Below are positions 1 through 6,645 of a stretch of 7,647 nucleotides of DNA, in pieces (position 1 is the stretch's first letter; each line of letters begins with the position of its first letter). The DNA lies in assembly GCA_946482635.1 (NCBI GenBank), contig CAMLSG010000243.1, positions 1 to 7,647 on the forward strand. The letters are read 5' to 3'. Origin of the DNA: an uncultured Duganella sp. GTDB taxonomy: Bacteria; Pseudomonadota; Gammaproteobacteria; Burkholderiales; Burkholderiaceae. The notes beneath the pieces are model-generated. The model did not search any database, was not told where the DNA came from, and was given only the letters and a program-made list of their open reading frames with translations. The position numbers and the translations under genes are program-made.

Positions 1-3
1 GAG

Positions 4-30
4 TTTACATTTCATCTAAAACGAGATAAT
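4..30 (+). promoter_or_regulatory. Possible promoter of the regulator gene
   Basis: A TTTACA at 4-9 (five of six matches to the -35 consensus) and a GATAAT at 25-30 (five of six to the -10 consensus) lie before the regulator start at 39. The spacer is 15 bases, shorter than the usual 16-18, so the pair is only a candidate. If the -10 is real, transcription would begin near 36-37, leaving almost no leader before the ATG. The window begins at base 1, so further upstream elements or a better -35 cannot be judged. Confidence 0.3.
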
Positions 31-38
31 CTGTCTTA

Positions 39-671
39 ATGAAGAAACGAACTCCTGAACAGCAGCATCTGCTGGACCAGATGAAGCAGGTGGCCGATGG
101 ACTTGGCCGCACGCTGGCGCCATTCACCGAAGTGGTGCTGCACGACCTGCTCGATCCGGCACATGCCGTGCTGGCGATCCATAACAACTTGTCGGGACGC
201 ACAGTTGGTCAGCCAGCTACCGAGTTGGGCTTGGCGCGGATTGCCAATCCGGCCTTCCCGCAAGTGCTGGCCAACTACCCCAACACCTTCCCCGACGGAC
301 GGCCAGCAAAGAGCACCTCGGTCGGCATCAAGGACAGCGATGGCCAGTACATTGCCGCCCTTTGCATGAATGTGGACCTGAACCTGTTCCGCAGCCTGCA
401 GGCGATGCTGGGCCAGTTCAGCAATGTCGACCCGGCCGCCGCAGTGAACGAGACGCTCGCCCCAGCGGCAGGCGCCGATGCGATCCGCGCGCATATCGAG
501 CAATTCGCCGCACGGCTATCCACCACGCCGCGCGCGCTGAAAGCCGACGACCGGCGCGCCCTGCTGCGCGAACTGGGCGACGCAGGCTTGCTGGAAATGC
601 GGCGCTCGATGGAAACCATTGCTGCCCATTTGGGCATCTCCCGCGCCACCGTCTACAACTATGCAAAATAA
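39..671 (+). CDS. YheO/DauR-type PAS-HTH transcriptional regulator
   Basis: A 210-residue cytoplasmic DNA-binding regulator. Residues about 15-125 match the YheO-like PAS domain (EVVLHDL at 31-37, the NxxGR-like stretch NLSGRTVG at 50-57, KSTSVGIKD at 91-99, and IAALCMNVD at 105-113). Residues about 165-208 form a C-terminal helix-turn-helix (METIAAHLGISRATVYNY at 191-208), the HTH_22 type. In this family DauR of Pseudomonas aeruginosa controls D-arginine use, next to a mu-crystallin-family dehydrogenase (DauB), so regulator plus reductase has a precedent. An in-frame stop at 27-29 excludes any earlier start; the ATG at 39 has no convincing Shine-Dalgarno, and M15 at 81 is an alternative. The gene overlaps the next one by 11 bases, so it probably regulates the two following enzymes and itself. 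The effector is unknown; an amino acid or amino-acid derivative is an inference. Confidence 0.88.
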   Translation: MKKRTPEQQHLLDQMKQVADGLGRTLAPFTEVVLHDLLDPAHAVLAIHNNLSGRTVGQPATELGLARIANPAFPQVLANYPNTFPDGRPAKSTSVGIKDSDGQYIAALCMNVDLNLFRSLQAMLGQFSNVDPAAAVNETLAPAAGADAIRAHIEQFAARLSTTPRALKADDRRALLRELGDAGLLEMRRSMETIAAHLGISRATVYNYAK

Positions 672-1647
672 CGACGCCCGCCTGTTGATACTGGACCGCG
701 ACGTCGTCACCGCGCTACTGCAGCCGGACGATGTGCGCGCTGCAGTGCGCGAAGCCTTTGTCTTGCACGCAGCGCGTTCCGCGCGGGTCTTCCCATTGGT
801 GCGTGAAGAACTGCCAGGCAGCGCGGTGTTCGGCATCAAATCCGGCGATGTGCCGTCACAAGAACTGCTGGGCTTTAAAGCCGCGGGTTTCTGGCCAGCC
901 AATCGCGAGGCTGGTGGCGACGCGCACCAGGCAACCATCATGCTGATCGACCCGCGCACCGGCCGTCCGCTGTGCATCGCCGACGGCAACGCAGTAACTA
1001 CCGCACGCACCGCGGCTGCAGGTGCGCTTGGGCTGCAGCTGTTGGCGCGCGCCGACAGCGAACAGTTGTGCGTGTTCGGCACCGGTGTGCAAGCGCGTGG
1101 GCACGTGGAGTATGCGCTGCACGCCCTGCCCTCCCTCAAGCGCGTACGCTATGTAACTTCCGATGGCCGGCAAGCCCCTGCGTTCGAAGCGCTGTTCGCC
1201 GGGCGCTGCGACGTAGCGTTGGCTGGCGGCGCTTGCACTGCGGCTGCCGATGCGGCAGTCGCGGCATCGGATGTGATCATCACCGCGACACCGGGCCACA
1301 GCATGCTGTTCAGTGCACATGCAGTGCGCGCAGGGACGCACATCAATGCCGTTGGCGCCGACACACAGGGCAAGCGCGAGCTCCCTGCAGGCCTGCTGGA
1401 GCGCACGCGCGTTTGGGCCGACGACCTGCCGCAGGCGCGGCACATCGGCGAGCTGCAATGGGCCAGCGAGCTGCCCGCGGCAGAACTTGGCGCACTGCTG
1501 GCAGCCGGCGCTGCGACACGGGCTGCAGGCGACATCACGATTTTTGACATGACGGGCATCGCCCTGCAAGACCTCACCACGGTGCGCATGCTGTACGAGC
1601 GCGCCCTCGCCAACAACATGGGCCTGAACATTCCCTGGCCCTGGTAA
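661..1647 (+). CDS. Ornithine cyclodeaminase/mu-crystallin family reductase (iminosuccinate reductase-like)
   Basis: A 328-residue NAD(P)H-binding enzyme of the ornithine cyclodeaminase / mu-crystallin family, which includes ornithine cyclodeaminase, alanine and arginine dehydrogenases, iminosuccinate reductase (BhcD) and EutC. The Rossmann nucleotide loop is FGTGVQA at 139-145. GFKAAGFW at 71-78 and TARTAAAGALG at 114-124 are the conserved substrate-side segments, and HINAVGAD at 227-234 carries the family's key acidic residue (D234). FDMTGIALQD at 295-304 is the usual C-terminal motif. I chose the ATG at 661 rather than 619: the extra 14 residues would lie inside the regulator's HTH region and do not look like the family N-terminus. 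There is no Shine-Dalgarno before 661, so translation is probably coupled to the regulator, whose stop is at 669-671. The dehydratase that follows 12 bases later favours reduction of an imine to an amino acid, for example iminosuccinate to aspartate, over true ornithine cyclization. The family is sure; the substrate is not. Confidence 0.87.
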   Translation: MQNNDARLLILDRDVVTALLQPDDVRAAVREAFVLHAARSARVFPLVREELPGSAVFGIKSGDVPSQELLGFKAAGFWPANREAGGDAHQATIMLIDPRTGRPLCIADGNAVTTARTAAAGALGLQLLARADSEQLCVFGTGVQARGHVEYALHALPSLKRVRYVTSDGRQAPAFEALFAGRCDVALAGGACTAAADAAVAASDVIITATPGHSMLFSAHAVRAGTHINAVGADTQGKRELPAGLLERTRVWADDLPQARHIGELQWASELPAAELGALLAAGAATRAAGDITIFDMTGIALQDLTTVRMLYERALANNMGLNIPWPW

Positions 1648-1659
1648 GGAAGGAAAACC

Positions 1660-2613
1660 ATGAGCATCACTTACGAAGACATCGTCGCAGCAGCAGGCCG
1701 CATTGACGGCCACGCCCACCGCACGCCAGTGCTGACCTCCCGCACCGCCAACGAAGAACTGGGCGCGGAGATTTTCTTCAAGGCCGAGAACATGCAGCGC
1801 ATGGGCGCCTTCAAGTTCCGCGGCGGCTTCAACGCCCTCTCGCGCTTCAACGAGGCGCAGCGCAAGGCAGGGGTCGTGGCTTTCTCGTCAGGCAACCACG
1901 CGCAGGCGATTGCGCTGTCGGCAAAGCTATTGGGTATCCCCGCCACGATCATCATGCCGGAAGACGCCCCTGCATCCAAGATCGCTGCCACGCGCGGCTA
2001 CGGCGGCAATGTAGTGACGTACGACCGCTACAAGGAAGACCGCGAAGCCATCGGCCGCAAGCTGGCGGAAGAAAAAGGCATGACGCTGATTCCGCCTTAT
2101 GACCATGCCGACGTGATTGCCGGCCAGGGCACGGCTGCCAAGGAATTGTTTGAGGAAGTGGGCGAGCTGGATTACTTCTTCGTCTGCCTGGGCGGCGGCG
2201 GCCTGCTGTCGGGTTCCGCGCTGGCCACGCGCGCGCTGTCGCCGAAGTGCAAGCTGTATGGCGTCGAGCCGGAAGCCGGCAACGACGGCCAGCAATCGTT
2301 CCGCAGCGGCGCGATCGTGCATATCGATACGCCGAAGACGATCGCCGATGGCGCCCAGACGCAGCACCTTGGCTCGCTGACCTTCCCCATCATCAAGCGC
2401 GACGTGGACGACATCCTGACCGTCAGCGACGCGGAACTGGTGGAAGCGATGCGCTTCTTCGCTTCGCGCATGAAGATCGTCGTCGAGCCGACCGGCTGCC
2501 TGGGCTTCGCAGCGGCGCGCAAGATGAAGGAAGCCTTGCGCGGCAAGCGCGTGGGTGTGCTGATCAGCGGCGGCAACGTCGATATCGAGCGCTTCGCCGC
2601 CCTGCTCTCCTAA
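1660..2613 (+). CDS. PLP-dependent serine/threonine dehydratase family (threo-3-hydroxyaspartate dehydratase / serine racemase type)
   Basis: A 317-residue fold-type II PLP enzyme, close to the usual size of single-domain serine racemase / hydroxyaspartate dehydratase proteins; there is no C-terminal ACT-like domain as in biosynthetic IlvA. K52 in GAFKFRGG (49-56) is the expected Schiff-base lysine. SSGNHAQ at 76-82 binds the substrate carboxylate and holds the serine (S77) that acts on the opposite face in serine racemases. GGGGLLSG at 178-185 is the PLP phosphate loop. E203, G207 and D209 in the VEPEAGNDG stretch fit the divalent-metal site of eukaryotic-type serine racemase. The QRMGAFKFRG form is typical of yeast Sry1 and bacterial L-threo-3-hydroxyaspartate dehydratases rather than IlvA. 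The start has a strong AAGGAAGG at 1646-1653 and lies 12 bases after the reductase, so the two are co-translated partners. Likely chemistry is loss of water or ammonia from a beta-hydroxy amino acid. Alternatives are threonine/serine dehydratase, serine racemase, or an EutB-like role. Confidence 0.88.
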   Translation: MSITYEDIVAAAGRIDGHAHRTPVLTSRTANEELGAEIFFKAENMQRMGAFKFRGGFNALSRFNEAQRKAGVVAFSSGNHAQAIALSAKLLGIPATIIMPEDAPASKIAATRGYGGNVVTYDRYKEDREAIGRKLAEEKGMTLIPPYDHADVIAGQGTAAKELFEEVGELDYFFVCLGGGGLLSGSALATRALSPKCKLYGVEPEAGNDGQQSFRSGAIVHIDTPKTIADGAQTQHLGSLTFPIIKRDVDDILTVSDAELVEAMRFFASRMKIVVEPTGCLGFAAARKMKEALRGKRVGVLISGGNVDIERFAALLS

Positions 2614-2636
2614 GCAGGAATAACCTTTACCTTAGG
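2609..2636. terminator. Weak hairpin at the convergent gene ends
   Basis: CCTAAG at 2609-2614 is exactly complementary to CTTAGG at 2631-2636, and inside it AGG (2616-2618) can pair with CCT (2624-2626) around an AATAA loop. The hairpin covers both overlapping stop codons of the convergent genes, so it could act on transcripts from either side. No run of Ts follows on either strand, so a standard rho-independent terminator is not supported. This may be chance or a 3'-end stabilising structure. Confidence 0.25.
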
Positions 2637-2968
2637 CCAGCGCTCCGCGTAGCGCTTCTCTGCCACGCGGGCGCGGTACGTTTCGGTGGTGGCGCGCACG
2701 GGGTTGTGGCGCACGACCATGTCGAACAGGTCGTCCAGGCCATGCGGGGCGATGATATGCAGTTCGTCGTCCCAGTCCAGCCACAGGCCAACGCATGTTG
2801 CAAATTCCGGCCAGGTAGCGAGGGCGTCATCCAACGATGCGAAGTACGCACCGCACCGGCGCCGATGCACCACGACTCCAGGCGAAGTTCGCAGGCGGCG
2901 CGCAAATATTCCATGAACCAAACGGACTGGCGCGCCAACTCCAGCAGCGCGCCCTCGTGATTCATCAT
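2610..2968 (-). pseudogene. Broken nucleotidyltransferase-like gene (DUF925 / NTP_transf_6 type), internal deletion with frame change
   Basis: The two ends of one protein family lie in two different minus-strand frames. The N-terminal part (2968 down to about 2846, 41 residues) reads ELARQSVWFMEYLRA and then SWCIGAGAVR, the family's start. The C-terminal part (about 2846 down to 2613, 78 residues) reads SLDDALATWPEFATCVGL, IAPHGLDDLFDMVVR and EKRYAERWPKV, the family's end, and stops with TAG at 2610-2612. As I recall the family, intact members are around 190 residues, so roughly 70-80 residues are absent, including the segment with the catalytic aspartates. Reading on in the first frame gives a 113-residue protein with a meaningless tail ending at 2627; the second frame alone has an ATG only at 2921. 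The start ATGATGA overlaps the livF stop, so the gene was once translationally coupled to the liv operon. The product is almost surely inactive. An assembly or sequencing error at about 2846 cannot be excluded from the sequence alone. Confidence 0.75.
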
Positions 2969-3687
2969 TCGCCGAGGTAGGCGGCCTTGACGCGCGGGTC
3001 GTGCAGCATGTCTTCCGCGTTGCCGGTCATGGTGACAGAACCGGATTCCATCACATAGCCGCGGTTGGCGGCTTGCAGCGCCAGTTTGGCGTTCTGCTCT
3101 ACCAGCAGGATGGTGATGCCCTGCTTGTGTACGTCGCGAATCACCTCGAAGATCTTTTCGACCATGATCGGCGACAGTCCCATCGAAGGTTCGTCAAGCA
3201 ACAGCAAGTGGGGATGGCACATCAGCGCGCGCGCCATGGCCAGCATCTGCTGCTCGCCGCCGGATAAGGTGCCCGCAAGTTGGCCGGCGCGCTCTTTCAG
3301 GCGCGGGAACACGCTGAACCACTTCTCGATATCGGCTGCAATCGCGGCCTTGTCGTTCATGGTGTAGGCGCCCATCATCAGGTTTTCCGTGATGGTCATC
3401 CGGGTGAACACGCCGCGGCCTTCCGGCACCATGGCGAGCTTTTTCTCCACCAGGTGGAAGGACTGCGAGCCTTTCAGCGACTGGCCCATATAGGCCACGG
3501 TGCCCTCCACCTTGCATGGCGGCAGGGTGCCGGTGATCGCTTTCAGCGTGGTGGTCTTGCCGGCGCCATTGGCGCCGATCAGCGTTACCAGTTCGCCTTC
3601 GTTGACTTCCAGGTCGATGCCTTTGACTGCCTTGATGCCGCCGTAGGCGACCTTCAGGCCCGAAACTTTCAGTACATTGGCGCCCAT
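2965..3687 (-). CDS. livF: Branched-chain amino acid ABC transporter ATP-binding protein LivF
   Basis: A 240-residue ATPase, the smaller of the two nucleotide-binding subunits of a LivHMGF-type importer, sitting on the inner face of the cytoplasmic membrane. Walker A is GANGAGKT at 38-45, the ABC signature LSGGEQQ at 141-147, and Walker B LLLLDEP at 161-167. The position of the usual H-loop histidine is taken by Q198 in LLVEQNA (194-200), which is normal for LivF. The PEGRGVF segment at 88-94 is also typical and separates it from LivG. A strong GGAGGAG at 3696-3702 lies 8 bases before the ATG, and the ATG shares one base with the livG stop (TGATG). Urea-type UrtE is a relative, but the AYGGIKAVKGI start region and the neighbours favour LivF. 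The transported substrate is probably leucine, isoleucine, valine or a related amino acid. Confidence 0.93.
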   Translation of the reverse strand: MGANVLKVSGLKVAYGGIKAVKGIDLEVNEGELVTLIGANGAGKTTTLKAITGTLPPCKVEGTVAYMGQSLKGSQSFHLVEKKLAMVPEGRGVFTRMTITENLMMGAYTMNDKAAIAADIEKWFSVFPRLKERAGQLAGTLSGGEQQMLAMARALMCHPHLLLLDEPSMGLSPIMVEKIFEVIRDVHKQGITILLVEQNAKLALQAANRGYVMESGSVTMTGNAEDMLHDPRVKAAYLGE

Positions 3688-4457
3688 CAGTGCGCTCCTC
3701 CCAGATAGGCTTCAATCACTGCTTTATTGCTTTGGATCTCGGCTGGCAAGCCTTCGGCAATCAGCTTGCCGTATTCCAGCACGCTGATGCGGTCGCACAG
3801 GCCCATCATCAGCTTCACGTCGTGCTCGATCAGCAGCACGGTCTTGCCTTCGTTCTTGATCTTGACCAGAAGTTCGCGCAGCGCCAGTTTCTCGGTTGCG
3901 TTCATGCCGGCCGCCGGCTCGTCCAGCGCCAGCAATTGCGGATCGGTCGCCAGCGCGCGGGCGATCTCCAGGCGGCGCTGGTCGCCGTACGACAGGTACT
4001 TGGAGGTACGGCTGGCAAATTGGCCGATGCCGACAAAGTCCAGCAATTCCTGCGCGCGCTTGCGGATCGCCGCCTCTTCTTCGCGCGCGGCCTTGTGGCG
4101 GAAGATGGCGCCGAACACGCCCTGGTGCGAGCGCACGTGGCGGCCCACCATCACGTTTTCCAGCGCAGTCATTTCGCCGAACAGGCGGATGTTCTGGAAG
4201 GTGCGGGCAATGCCGGCCTTGGCCACCGCGTGCGGCGCCGATGGCGAGTAAGGCTTGCCGGCCAGTTCGAAAGTGCCGGTGTCCGGCTGGTACAGGCCGG
4301 TGATCACGTTGAAGAACGTGGTCTTGCCGGCGCCGTTCGGGCCGATCAGGCCGTAGATCTGGCCCTTGTTGATCTTGATGCGCACATCGGTCAGCGCCTG
4401 CAGGCCGCCAAAGCGTTTGTTGACGCCTTCGATATTCAGGATTACTTGTTCGCTCAT
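3687..4457 (-). CDS. livG: Branched-chain amino acid ABC transporter ATP-binding protein LivG
   Basis: A 256-residue ATPase, the second nucleotide-binding subunit of the importer and a partner of LivF in the ATPase heterodimer. Walker A is GPNGAGKT at 39-46, the Q-loop glutamine Q88 sits in ARTFQNIRLF, the signature is LSYGDQRRLEIARAL at 155-169, Walker B is LLALDEP at 175-181, and the H-loop histidine H212 is in LLIEHDVKLMMGL. The C-terminal EVIEAYLG-like end (KAVIEAYLGG) is standard for LivG. Two starts are possible. The ATG at 4472 overlaps the livM stop as ATGA but has no Shine-Dalgarno. The ATG at 4457 begins MSEQVILNIEGV, matches the usual family start, and has GAGG at 4467-4470 with a 9-base spacer, so I chose it. 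The length then agrees with the usual 255 or so residues. Confidence 0.93.
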   Translation of the reverse strand: MSEQVILNIEGVNKRFGGLQALTDVRIKINKGQIYGLIGPNGAGKTTFFNVITGLYQPDTGTFELAGKPYSPSAPHAVAKAGIARTFQNIRLFGEMTALENVMVGRHVRSHQGVFGAIFRHKAAREEEAAIRKRAQELLDFVGIGQFASRTSKYLSYGDQRRLEIARALATDPQLLALDEPAAGMNATEKLALRELLVKIKNEGKTVLLIEHDVKLMMGLCDRISVLEYGKLIAEGLPAEIQSNKAVIEAYLGGAH

Positions 4458-4468
4458 CTCTACTAACC

Positions 4469-5680
4469 TCATGCTGCCATTACGCCGGTGGACTGGCCTT
4501 TGGAGTCCGAGTCCGCATCCGGACGCTCTTCATGCTTGGGCGATGGCCACAAGCCCGCAGGACGGGTCAGCATGATCACCACCATGGCCAGGCCGTACAG
4601 CAACTGGCGCAGCACTTCGGATTCGATCAGCACCTTGCCGAACAGTTTCATTTGCAGCGGCTCCACCACATGGCGCAGGATTTCCGGCAATGCAGCCAGC
4701 AATGCACCACCCAGCACCACGCCCGGAATGTGGCCGATCCCGCCCAGCACCACCATTGCCAGCACCGCGATCGATTCGGTCAGCGAGAACGATTCCGGCG
4801 ATACGAAGCCCTGGAAGGAAGCGAACATGGCGCCAGCCACGCCGCCAAAGGTTGCGCCCATCGAGAACGCCAGCAGCTTCACGTTACGGGTATTGATGCC
4901 CATCGCCTTGGCTGCGATCTCGTCTTCGCGGATCGCCACCCATGCGCGGCCCAGGCGCGAGTGCTGCAGGCGGGACGTAATGAACACGGTCGCGATGGTC
5001 AGGACCAGGAACAGGAAGTAATAAGCGTTCACTGAAGGCATGGAGAAGCTGCCGATGAACACGGTGGCGCGCGAACCCTGCTCGCCTGCCAGGTTCACGC
5101 CGAACACGCGGATCGGGTCGATCAGGTTGATGCCCTGCGGGCCGTTGGTGATATTGACCGGATCATTCAGGTTGTTCATGAAGATACGGATGATTTCACC
5201 GAAGCCCAGCGTCACGATGGCCAGGTAATCGCCGCGCAGCTTCAGCGTCGGGGCGCCGAGCAGCGCGCCGAACAGGCCCGCCAGTGCGGCCGCCATCGGC
5301 ACGATCACCCATACTGACAAGTGAATGCCGTTGGTGCGAATATCCTCGCCCAGAATAGCTGCCAGCGCTTCACCAACGGCAGGGTTCATATTGATCAAGG
5401 ACTCCAGCACCGTCGCGAACTGCGGCGATGCCAGCAGGCCGGTCATGTAGGCGCCTACCGCATAGAACGCGATGTATCCCAGGTCCAGCAGGCCGGCAAA
5501 GCCCACCACAATATTCAGGCCCACGGCCAGCATGATGTACAGCAGCGCCAGGTCGGCGATGCGCACCCACGAATTACCGAAAGGCGCAGCCGCGAACGGG
5601 AAGATCACCAACGCGGCCAGCAGCAGCGCCATGCTGATGTAGGCCTGCTTCGGATTCTTTTGAATGTTAAAGGTCAGCAT
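4469..5680 (-). CDS. livM: Branched-chain amino acid ABC transporter permease LivM
   Basis: A 403-residue inner-membrane permease. Hydrophobic segments are visible at about 15-33, 41-61, 66-84, 120-143, 150-167, 219-236, 266-288, 303-330 and 356-372. The family core GLNIVVGFAGLLDLGYIAFYAVGAY lies at about 54-78, LKLRGDYLAIVTLGFGEI at 147-163, and the cytoplasmic coupling loop GRAWVAIREDEIAAKAMGIN at about 244-263, which contacts the ATPases. GGIGHIPGVVLGG at 313-325 is the second conserved membrane motif. The C-terminal tail from 381 is polar and charged, and poorly conserved in this family. A GTG at 5686 in the same frame could start two codons earlier, but GGGGA at 5688-5692 lies 7 bases from the ATG at 5680 and only 1 base from the GTG, so the ATG is preferred. 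It pairs with LivH 13 bases upstream. UrtC is a more distant alternative. Confidence 0.93.
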   Translation of the reverse strand: MLTFNIQKNPKQAYISMALLLAALVIFPFAAAPFGNSWVRIADLALLYIMLAVGLNIVVGFAGLLDLGYIAFYAVGAYMTGLLASPQFATVLESLINMNPAVGEALAAILGEDIRTNGIHLSVWVIVPMAAALAGLFGALLGAPTLKLRGDYLAIVTLGFGEIIRIFMNNLNDPVNITNGPQGINLIDPIRVFGVNLAGEQGSRATVFIGSFSMPSVNAYYFLFLVLTIATVFITSRLQHSRLGRAWVAIREDEIAAKAMGINTRNVKLLAFSMGATFGGVAGAMFASFQGFVSPESFSLTESIAVLAMVVLGGIGHIPGVVLGGALLAALPEILRHVVEPLQMKLFGKVLIESEVLRQLLYGLAMVVIMLTRPAGLWPSPKHEERPDADSDSKGQSTGVMAA

Positions 5681-5687
5681 AGTCACA

Positions 5688-5692
5688 TCCCC
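5688..5692 (-). promoter_or_regulatory. Ribosome binding site deciding the livM start
   Basis: On the minus strand GGGGA sits between the livH stop (5694-5696) and the two candidate livM starts. Its spacing of 7 bases to the ATG at 5680, against 1 base to the GTG at 5686, is what selects the ATG. Confidence 0.6.
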
Positions 5693-5693
5693 A

Positions 5694-6623
5694 TCAGGCG
5701 CGGTCGGCCACGCGTTCGCCCATGATGCCGGACGGACGCACCGTCAGCACCAGGATCAGCACGATGAAGGCGAAGATGTCCTGGTAGTGCGAGCCCAGGA
5801 AGCCGCCAGTAATCTCGCCAATGTAGCCGGCGCCCAACGCTTCGATAATGCCCAGCACAATGCCGCCGATCATCGCACCATAGATATTGCCGATACCGCC
5901 CAGCACCGCGGCGCAGAAGGCTTTCAGGCCCGGCATGAAGCCCATCGCAAACTGGATGGAAGCATAGTTCGCGCCCCACATCACGCCTGCCACGGCAGCC
6001 AGTGCCGCGCCAATCGCGAACGTAGCGACGATGATTTTGTTCGAATCCACGCCCATCAGGCCAGCCACGCGAGGATTTTCGGCCACCGCGCGCATGGCGC
6101 GCCCCATGCGGGTGCGCTCAACCAGCATTACCAGGCCGAACATCGAAATCGCGGCCAGCACCAGCAGCAGCACCTGGGTCACCGTGATCACGGCGCCACC
6201 CACCATGATGGGATCGGTCGGCAGCAGTTGCGGGAATGGCAGCGGGTTGCGGCCCCAGATCATCATTGCAAAGGTCTGCAGCAGGTAGGAAACGCCAATC
6301 GCGGTAATCAGCGGCGCGAGGCGCGGCGCGTTGCGCAGGCGGCGATAAGCGATGCGCTCGATCAGGATGTTCACGAGCATGCAGGCCGGGATTGCGCCGA
6401 TGATGGCAATACCCAGTTGGACATAGCCTGGCAGGTCCGGCGCATACACGCCCAACAAATTCAGGATGGAGAGGCCGATCATCGCGCCAATCATCAGCAC
6501 GTCGCCATGGGCGAAGTTAATCAGGTTCAGCACGCCGTACACCATCGTATAACCGAGGGCGACCAGCGCATACATACTGCCCAGCACCAGGCCGTTAAGA
6601 ATTTGTTGGATAAAGGTATCCAT
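5694..6623 (-). CDS. livH: Branched-chain amino acid ABC transporter permease LivH
   Basis: A 309-residue inner-membrane permease, first gene of the liv unit and partner of LivM. It opens with the classic LivH pattern: QQILNGLVLGSMYALVALG at 6-24, then MVYGVLNLINFAHGD at 27-41. Hydrophobic segments are seen at about 8-33, 41-59, 68-88, 104-124, 145-168, 195-217, 234-262 and 280-296. The coupling loop is GRAMRAVAENPRVAGLMGVD at 174-193, and AVLGGIGNIYGAMIGG at 239-254 is the conserved glycine-rich membrane motif. The ATG at 6623 has AAAGGG at 6632-6637 with an 8-base spacer. Together with LivM, LivG and LivF it forms a full membrane part of an importer; the periplasmic binding protein (LivJ/LivK type) is not encoded in the window. 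The first promoter for this unit must lie in or before the short intergenic region that also holds a terminator hairpin. Confidence 0.94.
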   Translation of the reverse strand: MDTFIQQILNGLVLGSMYALVALGYTMVYGVLNLINFAHGDVLMIGAMIGLSILNLLGVYAPDLPGYVQLGIAIIGAIPACMLVNILIERIAYRRLRNAPRLAPLITAIGVSYLLQTFAMMIWGRNPLPFPQLLPTDPIMVGGAVITVTQVLLLVLAAISMFGLVMLVERTRMGRAMRAVAENPRVAGLMGVDSNKIIVATFAIGAALAAVAGVMWGANYASIQFAMGFMPGLKAFCAAVLGGIGNIYGAMIGGIVLGIIEALGAGYIGEITGGFLGSHYQDIFAFIVLILVLTVRPSGIMGERVADRA

Positions 6624-6645
6624 CGAGTATGCCCTTTAGAACTAT

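Noticed and set aside
619..660. An upstream ATG at 619 extending the reductase by 14 residues
   Set aside because: The extension lies in the regulator's helix-turn-helix codons and reads as low-complexity residues unlike the family N-terminus; the ATG at 661 fits better.
856..1719. A 287-codon open frame on the minus strand, opposite the reductase
   Set aside because: The composition is Cys- and Arg-rich noise, and the plus-strand reductase has all its family motifs.
2638..2656. AGCGCT repeated around a 6-base spacer, looking like a hairpin
   Set aside because: It is explained by the conserved codons of the EKRYAERWP motif in the pseudogene's C-terminal part.
3690..4466. A 258-codon open frame on the plus strand, opposite livG
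   Set aside because: Same situation: it is the complement of a well-supported ATPase gene, with no ribosome binding site or recognisable domain.
2965..6623. A urea transporter (urtBCDE) instead of liv
   Set aside because: The permease N-termini, the LivF AYGGIKAVKGI region and the lack of urease or urtA nearby favour the branched-chain amino acid type.
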